Source of the DNA: Coprinus comatus
Taxonomy: Eukaryota > Basidiomycota > Agaricomycetes > Agaricales > Agaricaceae
Length of the DNA: 64,000 nt
Direction: 5' to 3'
Assembly: GCA_034638255.1 (NCBI GenBank)
Contig: JAWPGT010000004.1
Span: forward strand, 1,054,001 to 1,118,000
Shown here: one piece after another, positions 24,098 through 35,713 of the stretch
Numbering within the stretch: position 1 is the stretch's first letter
Layout of the letters: each line of letters begins with the position of its first letter
Program-made: the position numbers and the translations under genes
The notes under the pieces: generated by a model
Told to the model about the DNA's origin: nothing
What the model saw: only the letters and a program-made list of their open reading frames with translations
Databases searched by the model: none

Positions 24098-26979
24098 ATG
24101 GATATTCAAGGACCAGATCTACCTCATATTCCAGATGACCTTACTGTAGTCCAGTTTCTATTCGATTCTGACCATCCAATCAGACCAAAGAGGACTCCGG
24201 GGATGCCATGGCTGATAGATGATACGACGGGGCGCTCGTTGAATGAACGAGAGGTACATGATTTGCCCCAGCGTACCCCATATTCCCCATATTTACCCCG
24301 CACACATCATAGTTACGCGAACGGACAAATGCTTTAGCCAGTGGACTGAAATACAAATTCAACATTGGTGCGTTGTTATGTGCAAGTTGGCCTTTTCCTT
24401 GAGGTACTAAATGTTGTATAGCGGAGGATGATGTCGGTGAGGTCTTCTTCCTGTGCTGCGACTTCTGAGAGTTACTGTACTTAACGGTTTGACTGGCTTC
24501 CTCACAGTACTGTTCTTCAGTCGTAATCACATGGGTATGTTCTTCAATAATCTTATTCCCGAAGTAATTTCGTTAACTCAAAATCCAGATTATCCAGTGG
24601 TAGTATGGGCCGTTCATAGACTCGGCGGTATCGTTTCATGAGTATTTCTCGGATCATGTGTACAAATGTTACAAATGTTTTATTTTTATTTTTAGAGGAG
24701 CAAACCCTGATTTCTCGGTCAATGAATTGTTTTATCAAATCCAAGCGAGTAAAGCTACCGTTATAATCTGTCACCCTGAGACCTTTCGACAGCTCAGCTG
24801 CATCAGAACAAAGTGGTTTATCCTTGGATCGTATCATTCTTTTCAATACCGAGACATCAACGACGTATACTAAGAATTTCTCCATGAGGATCTGGTTCAT
24901 CTTGGTCAACCCATGCCCCAACTTTTCGAGACAGGAAACTCAAATCTGGGGAAGGTAGAACAAAATTGGCATATTATAGTTTCTCATCTGGTACTACAGG
25001 GAGACCAAAGGTACGTCATAAATACATTATTTATTTTAGCAATGCCAGGACAAGGCTGATTTCGATCTTGTAGGCGGTAGCTATCCCTCATTATGCTGCC
25101 ATTGCAAATGTGATTCAGATAGCTGCACATAATCGTGTACATGAGGATTATTGCCTTGGGAGGATCGTCGGTATAGACCTGGAGATGTTGCTATTGGGGG
25201 TCAGTATCTTTTTATTATACCTTCGAAATTGTCGGAAATTCATTTACATTTGACAGTTCTTCCTTTATATCGTGAGTATAGTTTCTAGTAACGCAAGAAA
25301 CATATATTCAACCAAATGCAGACCTCTATGGACTGGCTATTAATGTAAGTACGTTCTATACTCTCGTTGCAAGGGCTTATTTATCTCCCTCTTAAGTTAA
25401 ACTTTGTTTTATTTACGAGGGTAAGACAATTTGATCTACTAAGAAACTATTCGCTGATTCCTAGGCATAGATGTCATTGGTTATCATACGAAAATTTAAT
25501 TTTGTGGAAATGCTTAAGAGTATCGTAAGACATAAGATCACACACTTGTAGTGAGCACCTAATTCCCTGTTAGTATATTTCTGCCGTTTAACATGGAATA
25601 AGCTTGGTTCCACCTATGGTCGTTCTTCTATGCAAGGTTTGAATTCTTATTCGATTATCAGGGCGACCATTGTTCACACCACTCAGCATGCAGCGGTTAA
25701 AGACTATGAATTACATCGTTATGTACGTTTGATCATGTGTGGAGCGGCACCGTTATCCCATGAACTTAATCACCAACTGTTCAAACTTCTTCCTAATGCT
25801 CATGTCGGCCAATCTTATGGTGTGTACGCAATCATATTGTTGACTCTGACAATAATTGATGGCCGTGTACAGGAATGACAGAAACATGTACTGCTTTAAC
25901 AATGTGGTCTCTTGATAATAAACACGGAAAATCTGGAAGTGCGTAAAATCTACCGCTTATTGAAGGAAAATACTTAAAAAGCTAAATATTTACTGCAGGT
26001 TCTGGACAACTAATGCCAGGAACAATTGCTCGAGTTGTCAAGGAAGATGGAACACTTGCAGACTTCGATGAGCCTGGGGAATTGTTTATTTATTCTCCCT
26101 CACATGCATTGGGCTATGTTGATAACAAGGAAGCGTAAGTTGAAGTACCGAGTTTTTTGAACACTTTTGAAGTATTGACGTGATATTTTTGAAACGTATA
26201 GGACAGAAGAAACGTTCTTGCCAGATGGGTGAGTACTATTCTTTTTCATCATTCATTTCTCCTATTTTTTTCCATTGACGAAATGTGTTGCTAGGTGGGT
26301 ACGAACGGGCGATGAGGTTAGAATAGATAGGGCGGGAGAAGTATGGGTACTTGACCGGTTGAAGGTATGCGATGTGTAAGACTCGGGAGTTAACTTCTTA
26401 TGTTGACTAACCTAATATCATAGGAAATAATGAAGGTAGTTGTCTCATAAAGATTTTTATTTGCTGCATTAATCTCATTTACTGAAATTTGACAGGTAAA
26501 AGGTTTTCAAGTTGCTCCAGCAGAGTTGGAAGGTTGTGTATTAGAGCACCCGGATGTCCGAGACGCGTGTGTCGTTGGAGTTCCTGATGATTATAGTGCG
26601 TATACACACGAATCCTTCACTTCTAAATAAAAAGCTGATTTCAACCTTTAGGCGGGGAAGTGCCAATGGCATTCATTGTATTGAATACAAATGCACAAGC
26701 ACGTTTTGACAAGGATCCTCAACAGGAAATGCTATTAAAAGCTCAATAATTAAGGTCAGGATACACCAGATTCTTACTATTAAAAAGACCAAACGCGCTG
26801 ATGGGAACTAACTAATTTAGCACGTTGCTGATAATAAGGTTGCATATAAACACCTCGTTGGTGGAATTGAGTTTGTAGATATGATTCCTACATCTCCAAC
26901 TGGGAAATTACTTCGTAGGGTATTACGCGAACGTGCTAAGGAGATACAAGCTAAATCTAAATTACGCGCCAAGCTGTAG
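24098..26979 (+). pseudogene. acyl-CoA ligase copy A (4-coumarate-CoA-ligase-like), broken
   Basis: Adenylate-forming acyl-CoA ligase with the same exon layout as copy B, in the opposite orientation. It starts MDIQGPDLPHIPDDLTVVQF. The AMP-binding signature (YSFSSGTTGRPK, about 24985-25013), GQSYGMTETC-type motif (about 25808-25890), VRTGDEVRI, a [13 protein letters not shown] box and SPTGKLLRR are all recognisable, and it ends RAKL, a peroxisomal PTS1. Damage: the splice donor after GGIVS is ATGAGT instead of GTGAGT (24638), about two bases are missing near 24780-24800, the frame changes again near 24886-24990, one base is missing near 25151 and one near 26723. Several independent lesions make a sequencing error unlikely. 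It was probably a peroxisomal carboxylic-acid activator. Confidence 0.85.
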
Positions 26980-27095
26980 AGAACTGTTTGTGTAATATTA
27001 TGAACAACACGTGATTGATACACGAGTTGACCTGCCGTGAAGTGTTGGTTTACGCGAAACCATTTACGGGAAGCATTTCAACTCCCTACCTCGAA

Positions 27096-28246
27096 ATGCC
27101 GCGAGTATCAGTAAAACGCCCTTTTAGCATTACCTCGAGCGACACCGAACCATATGCAACGCCCGTTAAACGTCATCGTCGTGCTATTGGCTCGCCATGT
27201 TTGAGTGACAACACCCCACAATCATGTCGTAGTATGTGAACAACGCCTATGATACTCCTGATATTTACCCCTTTACAGCTCGTAAGGTGGTAGGGAGACA
27301 GGCTCGTAAATCTAGCACCCAAGATGTGGAGTTGTATTCTACTCTACAACGGTGTAGCGCCGACTTGGATGAATCGACGATTCAAGATATGAAAGGCTTA
27401 CCACGAGGTGAGTGACTGACGCTACCTTTCAATTCAAAGTCTAACATAATTCCAGGCAAACCGTTGCTGCAGGCTGTCCAAACTTTGCTATATAATGTCA
27501 AAGTTGATGTGAAGAAGAAAGTTGATACTAACTTTCGGATCACTGAAGCGGAATTATATTTACGCTGGTTGGAAGGGTTGGAATTCGCAATGACCGGCAT
27601 CACCGTAAGTAATCTTGAGTTTATTATAACTACAAACCCTATATAATGAATTTCTGATTTCATTGATAGAATCTGTTGAATGGTAAAGTTCCAGGTACTC
27701 GCCGTCGTGTACCAGGATTGGGTCGGGTCACTTTCACAATATTATACCTCATTATCGACGGTTTTATTTGTGACGTTGATCATCATCATGATGGATGGTC
27801 TTCACGCAGCTCGGAGGATCATCCTATTTATCCAGTTACAATGACACTTGCGGAAGAAGCTAAAGACCCGTCTACGGATAAACGTACTGAGAAGGCTGTT
27901 CGAGCATCTGAGGCCATTCTACACAAGTATGATCTCTTGATGATGTCAGCTGCTCGGAGATTCAAGTCGGAGGCTGGGAAAAGTTCGAAGATGGCGCGTG
28001 CAATTGCTCAGAAAGAAAGAAGTCTTGCTCGGGCTTGTTGTTTCTTGTGCGAACAAACTGGGTATGGTGGAGAACAGAGTGGTAGTGGAGAGTCGTTATT
28101 GCAAAACACCCGAAAATTCATGAGGCAATGGAAAAGTGATGTGAGTAATAATGTTTTCTTTTTGAATGATTCTCTTGTATTGAAGGGTCATATTTTAGTT
28201 TGGGATCACCGACGATGATGAATATGACACCGAGGACATTTTTTAA
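27096..28246 (+). CDS. conserved-looking hypothetical protein with acidic tail
   Basis: Five exons join in phase. The protein starts MPRVSVKRPFSITSSDTEPY with a basic, nuclear-localisation-like stretch (PVKRHRRAIG), continues with RKVVGRQARKSST, a helical part (LLQAVQTLLYNVKVDVKKKV, ITEAELYLRWLEGLEFAMTG), the segment NLLNGKVPGTRRRVPGLGRV, and a Lys/Arg-rich helical region with two Cys (ARACCFLCEQTGYG). Removing the last intron (donor GTGAGT at 28141) gives the acidic end FGITDDDEYDTEDIF. Domain not recognised. Composition and basic N-terminus suggest a nuclear or chromatin-associated protein, but that is inference. It separates ligase A from the glycoside hydrolase and has no second copy in the window. 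Confidence 0.65.
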
Positions 28247-29042
28247 ATCACCTCTTGATACCTTCATACACGCACGCACGCTTGCAGACACCTACACACA
28301 CACACATACACACACACATAACACATTCCGCTTTCACAAATCAAGGAGACAATCCGCGCAGTACTTTATAACTAATATTAGCATTTGTATTATATTTTGC
28401 ACAAAGCAGTTCTTGGCACCATAAATTATCTCGTTTCTGTTCTGAGGAACGAACATAGTTTCTACTCAATTTACTCCACTCGATTCACCCTGATCATCGG
28501 TTTCCTCGGTCGTTACACTCTCCGTATTATGCACTTAAAACAGAGCAGATGTAAGAAGGTTAGTTTTGTACTCTTTTGTAGTTTGAGCATCCAGTTGATA
28601 CCTGTTTCAAGTTCCGCATCGAATCAGTAGGCAGAAGAAGACAAGTCAGAATTATCGCAGGACCTCGGTAATCTTCTGCTTCTTAATCATGAGGACCTTG
28701 ATCAGGAACTCGAAGACACCATGCTTCTTGAACTTATACTTGAAAACTGAACTTCTGAAGCGCTGAAGCTTGAAGTCCATGCTTTCTGTGTATTTTTCTT
28801 AGCTTCGACCCTGGTTTCCATCGGCACTGCCACGGCGTTTCTGTTCCTGTTTCTGGTGTCAACGCAACGGTTTTGATTTTTCGTATTGATTTTCCAATGA
28901 TTTTCCTCAGTTGATCATATGCTACTCATATGCTATCATTACATGCTCGGGCTAGGTTCCCGTTGTTCGCGGTCCTCGTGGATCTCAAAGCGAAGGTTTG
29001 ACCCTTCTTAAGTTCTGCTGACATAGTACCGAAGGGTTTTAC
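28247..29042. other. intergenic with a CA microsatellite
   Basis: A (CA)n run lies at about 28295-28320. The rest has no supportable gene; a motif CTTGAAG repeated near 28750 also occurs near 9360. Confidence 0.5.
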
Positions 29043-29050
29043 TATAAAAA
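29043..29050 (+). promoter_or_regulatory. TATA box of the glycoside hydrolase gene
   Basis: TATAAAAA lies 55 bases before the chosen start codon at 29098. This supports 29098 as the true start although the first exon codes for only three full codons. Confidence 0.45.
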
Positions 29051-29097
29051 CATCCCTGTTGAGATAACTTCCTTGTATTGAGCGACGCTGAACCACT

Positions 29098-31003
29098 ATG
29101 CTTCCAGGTACGTACTTATACGTTTTCTCTCGCTACTGGATTCGGGTTTCATGAACTAATGTTGCTTTTACTTTGTTCTCTTAGAACTATTTCTCATGGT
29201 TCTTTCGAATCTAGCTTTTGCTATCAATGTTGCTGCTACGACACTTCAGACATACAATCCACCTTCCATTTATCCTCGTTCTGGATACTTCACATTGACG
29301 GTCAATGGCCAAGCTGTCCCTGTAACAGGCAAGTTAACTACAACGATTTAACAAAACTGTAGTGATGACTGAGGACTTTTTAGCTTTTGATGGATATGCA
29401 TATACTCATTTTGCATTCGGGAATGGTGCTGCGACGATCAAAGTGACTTCAACTCAACAAACTTCCATAACTTCCTTTATTACCAGTCCTCACGGATATG
29501 GTTATGACGATTCAGGTGTTATTTCTGGCAACACATTGACATTCACCATGAATAATCCTCAATATCTCATTATAAAGTTGGCTGGAGTTCAGGAACTTGT
29601 TGTTGTAGCGGATCCACTTGAAACTAATGTTCCTGCTAGTTCTGGAATTGGAATTTTCAATGTGGTTACACAATATGGTGCTGATAATTCAGGAAATTCA
29701 ATCACGACGACTGCTTTTAATAACGCGATTCAAGCAGCTGGAGTGAGAGGACAAGGTAGTATTATTTATGTACCACCTGGTATTTATCAAGTTGGAAACA
29801 TTATTCTTCCTTCCAGTACTTCACTTTATTTAGCTGCTGGATCTACTTTACGTTTCACTGGAAGAAGGGAGGATTATAGAGTGGATTGGCATAAATCATC
29901 TCAAAATCTTGATGGTACAGAATGGATTCGTACTGCTTTTGGTTCAAGAGATATCAAGATATATGGAAGAGGGACGATTGATGCGTTGGGAGATTATGCT
30001 CAGAAAACGGCAAATTTATTTGTCATGCTGTTATGCCTATTGGTACTACTCGGTTTACTTTTGATGGCCCTATTATTCGGGATGGTGGTTCTTGGACTCT
30101 TGTGCCTACTCGTTCGAGTCATGTTCTCATTGATCATGCAAAGGTTCTTAATCGTATGGATTTGGGAGAGGTTAGTTCTATTTTTATTTATTTATAAATC
30201 ATGTCATTTCATACTAAAGAATTGTGGGTGGTATTATTAGAACGATGCAATTGATGTTCAGGAATCTCAACAGTAAGTATTTTTTTTGTTGGGATGGAAC
30301 CAAAATATTAATATTCTAATAATCATTCACACTATAGTGTCGTTGTCCGGAACTCGATCGGAATCGCCCTTGACGATTCATTTAGTACAAAAACATGGCC
30401 AAAAAATGAAGGCATTACTATCAATTATCCTGGAGACCCTCAAAATTTATACAACGTTACGTTCACTACCAACTTAGCTTGGACACATTGTTATGGTTTT
30501 AAAGTAGGACAAGGAGTTTGGGAAGATCAGGAGTTGGTTCGTTTTGAATATGGTACGGTTTATAATGCTGCTGTTGGATTAGGGATTCATCATAAGGTAA
30601 TGTATTATATTTTTCGCATCGTATCTGTGATACATAATATAATATTTATGCTGATTTATTTATTTAGTGGGGTAGTGCGAAAGTGAACACGATACAGTTC
30701 ACAGAAATGAGTATTGAACATCTTCATGGTAATAACGATGGACACCAAACTTGGCTTGCGATATTTGTTCAAGCTGGTAAAGCAGGAATCATAGGTCCCA
30801 TACAATCTGTCAGTCTATGGAATATTGCTGTGCGTTCGAGAGGTAGTACGGCTGCTTTGGCACGAGGTGTAGATGGTGCTTTGGTTTCAGATGTGGGGTT
30901 GAGAAATATTTGGTTCAAGGATACGGAAAAATATGCCACTACATTGGATGAAATGAATATTACTGAACTTTCTTTTTCGTCTAATGTAGCTGTAAAGTTA
31001 TGA
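29098..31003 (+). CDS. beta-helix (pectin-lyase-fold) glycoside hydrolase, one frameshift
   Basis: Probably secreted: MLP joined to ELFLMVLSNLAFAINVAAT forms a signal peptide. A beta-sandwich-like N-terminal part (NGQAVPVT, FDGYAYTHFAFGNGAATIKV) leads into a parallel beta-helix: YGADNSGNSITTTAFNNAIQ, YVPPGIYQVGNIILPSSTSL, SRDIKIYGRGTIDALG, FTFDGPIIRDGGSW, NDAIDVQESQHVVVRN, SIGIALDDSF. The Asp-rich helix turns resemble GH28 and GH49 enzymes acting on plant or fungal polysaccharides; the exact family is unsure. The second intron (29329-29383) has a GC donor. The frame breaks once: at about 30010 it must move by one base (KTA then KFICHAVMPIGTT), as if one base were missing. All later exons are intact, ending SSNVAVKL. 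So it is a recent pseudogene or a sequence error. Confidence 0.75.
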
Positions 31004-31171
31004 TAAATTTTTTGCAAGGGAATCAATGATTATGGTGTTTTTGGCGTGTAGTTAATAATGAGTTTAAAAGATGTATGGCTACTTCTGCTCTTTAAATGAG
31101 GTGTAGAGTGTACCAACAAACCCTCAAGGTCTCATGAATGGTAACTTTGGAGAGTCCTTGACACCACTCGC
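31004..31171. other. shared 3' flank of the hydrolase
   Basis: This flank (GGTGTTTTTGGCGTGTAG, CTCATGAATGGTAACTT) recurs at about 37916-38060, after the hydrolase remnant. It ends abruptly in ligase sequence at about 31172, where the deletion junction lies. Confidence 0.7.
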
Positions 31172-31890
31172 GATCACCAGGTAAACCATTCGGAAGTTCG
31201 CTAGTTACCTTCAATTAACCTATATCGAGAATGGGAGAGTGAATAATCATAAGTGAAATTGGCTGTCCGAATCGATGGCATAATTGTTCGGGGGTAAATT
31301 TCAGATTTGAGCACCTGTGTAGTAAATCCCGCTAACAAAAGTCGTATACTTGTACTCACGTAACAATCCCCCCCTCATTCATATCCCTACTAAAATGCTT
31401 ACCTTTATCTTTAACACCTATCAATGACAATAGTGTAAATAAAATAAAATAAAGATGTTGAGCATAAAAACTTATTCTTCTCGCATAGCTCAAAGAGAAA
31501 GAAATCAAAGAAAAAACAAGTAAAAGAATAGAACACACCAATACGTACTCTGAACTAAACGCATTCGCTAATCCATACGTATTACGTCGAATCTAGAAAT
31601 TGAAGTTTTTTTTATATGTTTTAAGTTACGTTTCCCTCATTACTCATAAACAAGTAGCCTTGAAAAACTTGTTACTCACTTGTTAAAGATTTATCAATTT
31701 CTAAGTCTTACAATCCAACAAATAAGGAATCAAATCCGTCAGAGCTGGACGAGTTACATGTTGATAATCAAGCATAACTTGTTCTTGTTCTTGTTCTTGT
31801 TCTTGTTCTTGTTTTCTTCTTCGTTTGTGATTCCTATACCTCCTCTGGAGGCGACAACAACAACGGCGACTTCAAAACTTGGATGATAGA
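31172..31890 (-). pseudogene. 5' fragment of an acyl-CoA ligase (copy D, like C)
   Basis: Matches the first exons and introns of ligase C (43489-44300): the GCTCAAATC(C/T) exon, the donor region GTACGT..., the exon reading IRRNTYGLANAFSSEYVL, and the first exon VMLDYQH-TRP-LTDLIPYLLDC. A stop follows DCKT. Upstream of VMLDYQ the frame holds a Glu-Gln run coded by a (TTGTTC)n microsatellite at 31779-31813. Everything 3' of the A3 region is missing: the sequence changes at about 31172 straight into the 3' flank of the hydrolase. It cannot make an enzyme. Confidence 0.8.
31779..31813 (-). repeat. hexanucleotide microsatellite (TTGTTC)n
   Basis: About six units; on the minus strand they code alternating Glu and Gln just before the ligase-like VMLDYQH. 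Ligase C has no such run at this place, so it arose after the duplication. Confidence 0.85.
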
Positions 31891-33074
31891 CGCAAACATT
31901 TATCCTGGACCTACCTGGGGTTCAAAGTGTTGAATCAATCAAGAATCATCGTGGTCGTCGTTCCTGCAGGTCACAAGCCCATATAATTACTCCTCATCTC
32001 AACAACAATGGCACACCTGCAGTGGACATTCCGCTGCACATGATGATATCTGCACATATATGCCGAAAAGAAGAACTACTAAGCATACCTCCAGAGGTAA
32101 TAGTTTCACGGAGAAAAAAGATTGGAGCATTAGATAGTAGTGATCTTGAAGTTGATATAGCGGGCCCGGAAAGCATAGGTGCTTCAGAGAAGCGAACCAG
32201 ATCTCATTCCACAACAAAGAAACTTACTATACCAAAGCAGTAGCCAATAAGTGTGATTTTGCACTCAAGTGACGAAGATATGATTGATGAGTTTCTGGAG
32301 TCCGTCTTCCATTTATGGAAGGGACACCGAACACTCAAATGCATTTTGATGGCGATACCCGGAAGTATCGGATGGTGTACCGACGTGTACCCTTGATGAA
32401 GCCCAAGCAGAATCCCCAGGCTCCATCAAGACCCAGGCCTCCGTTTTTGGTCGGTAGGTCCTGCGCAGACTTGGTTCCCGAAAGGGCCCTTGGGTCCCTG
32501 TTTCAGAAAAAAACTCCGCCTTAGTCATACCAGCCATTCCCTGGTCCCCGTATTGCAGCCAGCTAGCTCAAAAGGTGGAGTCACCTTGCTGATGCCAATT
32601 GCTTGTTTTATCAAGCGACTCGTGAAAAAAAGCAGCCCTAAAGTTGCTCGCCAAAAGAAATTAAGGACGATTTGACAGAAAGGTTTCGGGTATACTAAAA
32701 CCTCACTAATGTTCGGCGACAAATAATCTACATAATCTACATACTAAGTCTAAGACGCGGTGAATTGTAATGACTAGAGACAAGAGTAAGAAACACTTCC
32801 ATCAACCTTTGTTTATCCTGTAGGTGATTTTCAGCTGTATCACACGTGGTGACGTCTCGGATAAAGCTTTTATGTGTCATTAAATGGATTTTAGAAACCA
32901 TCGAACTTTCGGTCTGCTTTGGTATAGTAAGAATCTGGTAAGAATAATGCGCGAGTATAAAATGACGCGTGCTCACCTTTTACATGAAAGTGCTGGGAGA
33001 TGGCCAAGCGTGGGCAGGAGCTGCGACTCCGTGGCAACCAATGATGTTGATCAAGCTTCAACTCCAGGCTTCAA
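31891..33074. other. no recognised gene
   Basis: A plus-strand frame at 32022-32243 (start MDIPLHMMISAHICRKEE, basic Ser/Thr-rich end) and neighbouring short frames could be the remains of a gene or transposon, but no domain or splice partner is visible. By position this interval replaces the C-to-PEX8 spacer and most of the PEX8 gene of the other block. Confidence 0.35.
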
Positions 33075-33268
33075 ATGCCACCCACTAGCGGTTGACTAGC
33101 GGCTAGAGTAGGTGATGGGAAAAGGTTGTCAAATAATGAGCCAGAACATTCTTTATGGTGGAGCGCTAGCAGATTCGTATATACCCGGTGGTCGCAAACC
33201 TTCCGTTCAATGTTCAACTATCGACAAAATCAGGAAATCGCGCAACATCCGCTAATAGCTGTTTACAG
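33075..33268 (-). pseudogene. fragment of the PEX8-like gene 5' end
   Basis: Resembles 48160-48370, the first exon and start of the PEX8-like gene: GGGAAA(A)G-TTG(T/C)CAAATA(A/G)TGAGCCA, then TATGGTGG, GGTCGCA, TTGTTCAAC-like and CCG(C/T)TAATAGCTG blocks in order. Only the first 70 or so codons are represented and the frame is lost. It proves that the duplicated block reached into PEX8. Confidence 0.65.
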
Positions 33269-34623
33269 CTTGTGTTAAAGTATTAAATGGATATTAGAAC
33301 CAAGAACAATACCCTGGCATAGAGCCATATACATCCAAATCGAAGAAGTTAGAATGGCCAATCGGGATTCGGGATGCAAATAGAAAATCAGGCCTGTGCG
33401 GCGGTGTTGCCCAATGCCCATGAACGATATGGAGTAGTAAAATTAATATTCAATGGCATTCTCCACGCAAAATGGCCTTCCAGCCAATCTTTGTCTTTTT
33501 TATGATAATAGATATCTTTCTTGACATAGGGTAGATGGTCTCAAGAATTATGGCCCTATATTACCGTTGAGTAGATCTGTGCACAATGAAAGTATAAGAT
33601 TAGGGTAAACACATTGTATGAGATAACAAAAGGAATGGAATACAATAGCAATTGCCTATGAGGGATGATCGATGCTATCGGTGGAGGTACAATGTGGTAT
33701 ATCCACATCAGGCGCCCACTCCTGTTGCTTGATTCACTAGCCTCTAGTAGGTTTTTCCTGTATGAATAAGTGTCACACTGTAACACAGGCCGTGGTAATT
33801 CTAAGGCAGAATTCTTGAATGAAGAACTAAATGCAGAGAGAAATGGGCACCTTTTTTGTGAACCTTCTCTTATAGTCCGGACCTGACATAATGTTGCTGT
33901 CATTTTATCTTTTGTTAATTTGTTTCACTGTCCTGCGCGCCTTCCCATTTCCGTCACCTTATCTCCATGCAATATATTAAAGTGTTTCGGCGGTTCCTAT
34001 AATGTCCACAGGCTTCAAGTTTCAACATACATGGAAGGCGAGTTTATACACGCAGCTGTGATTTACAGCACCATCTCTGATCTCATATCGCATTATGGTT
34101 CATCACTTCTTCGCTAGTGGTGCCCCGTGGTGTGGGCAACTTCAACTAATAATGATCATCTAGGACTAACTCAGACCTGCAGAATCTGCTTGCACGCTTG
34201 CACGTGTTGGTGTCATATCCTCTGAGTCCTTTCTGTTTCTTGCGCAACAGATTCTCATGGATGATTGGATTATGAATCTCTGCTGTGTCCTTAACATCTC
34301 ACTGAAAGGCTCTGAGGTTGAAAGAAAAAAAGAACCCAACAACTTTGCTCTCCCTTCAAGAACCTGGAATTCCTAAAAACCGCACTTATTCGTCAGTCCT
34401 ATGGATCACCCTTTTCCTCGTGTTTACCTCTCGAGCAGTGAGTAACTGACAGTTGCATCAGGACGGACCTCGGGCTAGACTATGCATATTCCTCCCCTCA
34501 AGTGGTTCCCCAGCTGTCCCTACTTTTTTCAAGTATTGTTACTTTGGTGGGTAGACTTCGGGTTTAACAACACAAATGAAATGTTTCTACCATTATCTTA
34601 TCGTATTTTAGTGTGGAATCCAC
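33269..34623. other. upstream region of the first 2EXR gene
   Basis: No gene is seen. The part around 34350-34460 (TTCAAGAACCTGGA(A/G)TTC, GAGCAGTGAGTA) is similar to 48701-48810 before the second 2EXR gene, so the promoter region was copied along with the gene. Confidence 0.55.
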
Positions 34624-34631
34624 TATATAAG
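34624..34631 (+). promoter_or_regulatory. TATA box of the first 2EXR gene
   Basis: TATATAAG lies about 225 bases before the ATG at 34850, which would leave a leader of about 190 bases. This is a site and position argument only. Confidence 0.35.
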
Positions 34632-34849
34632 GCCTACACGGTCTGTAATTCCACTCACAAAGCTTTACCTCTAACCACAACCTCTCGCTACACTCCCCCA
34701 TTTTTCTCGCCGGCCTGTGCCTACAACAAGGACCAAAGGCATACAAGAGCACCTCCCCAATTTCCTCACCGGCCTATGAACTAGAACAAGTGCCAAAATC
34801 ATACCAAAGTACGACTACAACCATTCCTACGACAACGACAACTACGCCA

Positions 34850-35713
34850 ATGCCCACGTTCCCTATCATGGAGCTTCCAACAGAAGTCCGATTATCAATA
34901 TTGGAATATTGCATCCCCATTCCAAACACAAAACCAATAAATGCAGGAAAAGCCTTCAACTCTCTTCTATCCGTATCCAAAACAATACAACACGAGGCCT
35001 ACATTTCCTGTTTGCCAATAACTCCTATAGCACTACGGAGTAAGAAATGTGTACGTTCATTCAAACGCTTGTTGAAAAGGAAACCAGAGTTGGGCTGGTA
35101 TATTTGTAATCTTTGGGTCAGGGTCAGGGAACATGACGATGAAGAGACAAAGTGGGCTGTTGAAATTATATTGAAGGCGGAGAGGTTAAGGTCACTTTCT
35201 TGTTCCGATTTCATATTGTCGAAAGTCATAGTGGGAATTAATGGAGGGGGGGGAGGAGGGGGAAGAAGAAAACTTGCGGAAACCTGTACTCGAGTTTCTT
35301 TATTGAACACAGAAAAGAAGCTGAATTATGTAGTTCCACAAGTAACCCAACTGCGGGTATGTACAACATCATTACCAGACGGAAACCGATTTCCAAACCT
35401 TCAATGTCTTGCATTCAACCCACATTCACAAGATTGTAACGAAGACGACGTGTTCTCGGCTGCAGAACAGTTCACGGACAATTTTAAAAAGTTGAAAGTA
35501 GTCGCTATGGTTGAAAGGGATACGTGTAGATCATCGAAGGAAGGGTTGGGTGCTAAAAGACGAAGAAAAAGCCATCGAACTGACGAGGAGGTTGATTTGG
35601 ATTTCTTTAGGATTTCTTTGCCTGCTGGATGGACGGAATGGGATGTTTGGAGTGCGGATTTGTTAGCCAGGGGTATTTGGGATTGTTGCGGACTGAGCGT
35701 TTCTTCTACCTAA
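34850..35713 (+). CDS. 2EXR / F-box-like domain protein, intact copy
   Basis: A single exon from ATG 34850: MPTFPIMELPTEVRLSILEY, then FNSLLSVSKTIQHEAYISCL. This is the 2EXR pattern (LPTE-R--I followed by LL-VSK-I--EA) found in many lineage-expanded fungal proteins of unknown role. After it come a conserved acidic/aromatic part (RKPELGWYICNLWVRVREHD, EETKWAVEIIL), a poly-Gly run (about residues 134-142) coded by a G-rich stretch, NTEKKLNYVVPQVTQLRVC, and a C-terminal WTEWDVWSADLLARGIWDC. The frame is open for 60 bases before the ATG with Thr-rich codons but no earlier ATG. About 287 residues. The paralogue at 49.6 kb shares the whole length. Confidence 0.75.
   Translation: MPTFPIMELPTEVRLSILEYCIPIPNTKPINAGKAFNSLLSVSKTIQHEAYISCLPITPIALRSKKCVRSFKRLLKRKPELGWYICNLWVRVREHDDEETKWAVEIILKAERLRSLSCSDFILSKVIVGINGGGGGGGRRKLAETCTRVSLLNTEKKLNYVVPQVTQLRVCTTSLPDGNRFPNLQCLAFNPHSQDCNEDDVFSAAEQFTDNFKKLKVVAMVERDTCRSSKEGLGAKRRRKSHRTDEEVDLDFFRISLPAGWTEWDVWSADLLARGIWDCCGLSVSST

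Noticed and set aside
32022..32675. A transposase or chromatin gene from the basic open frames here
   Set aside because: The frames are short, no motif is recognisable and no splice joins give a longer protein.
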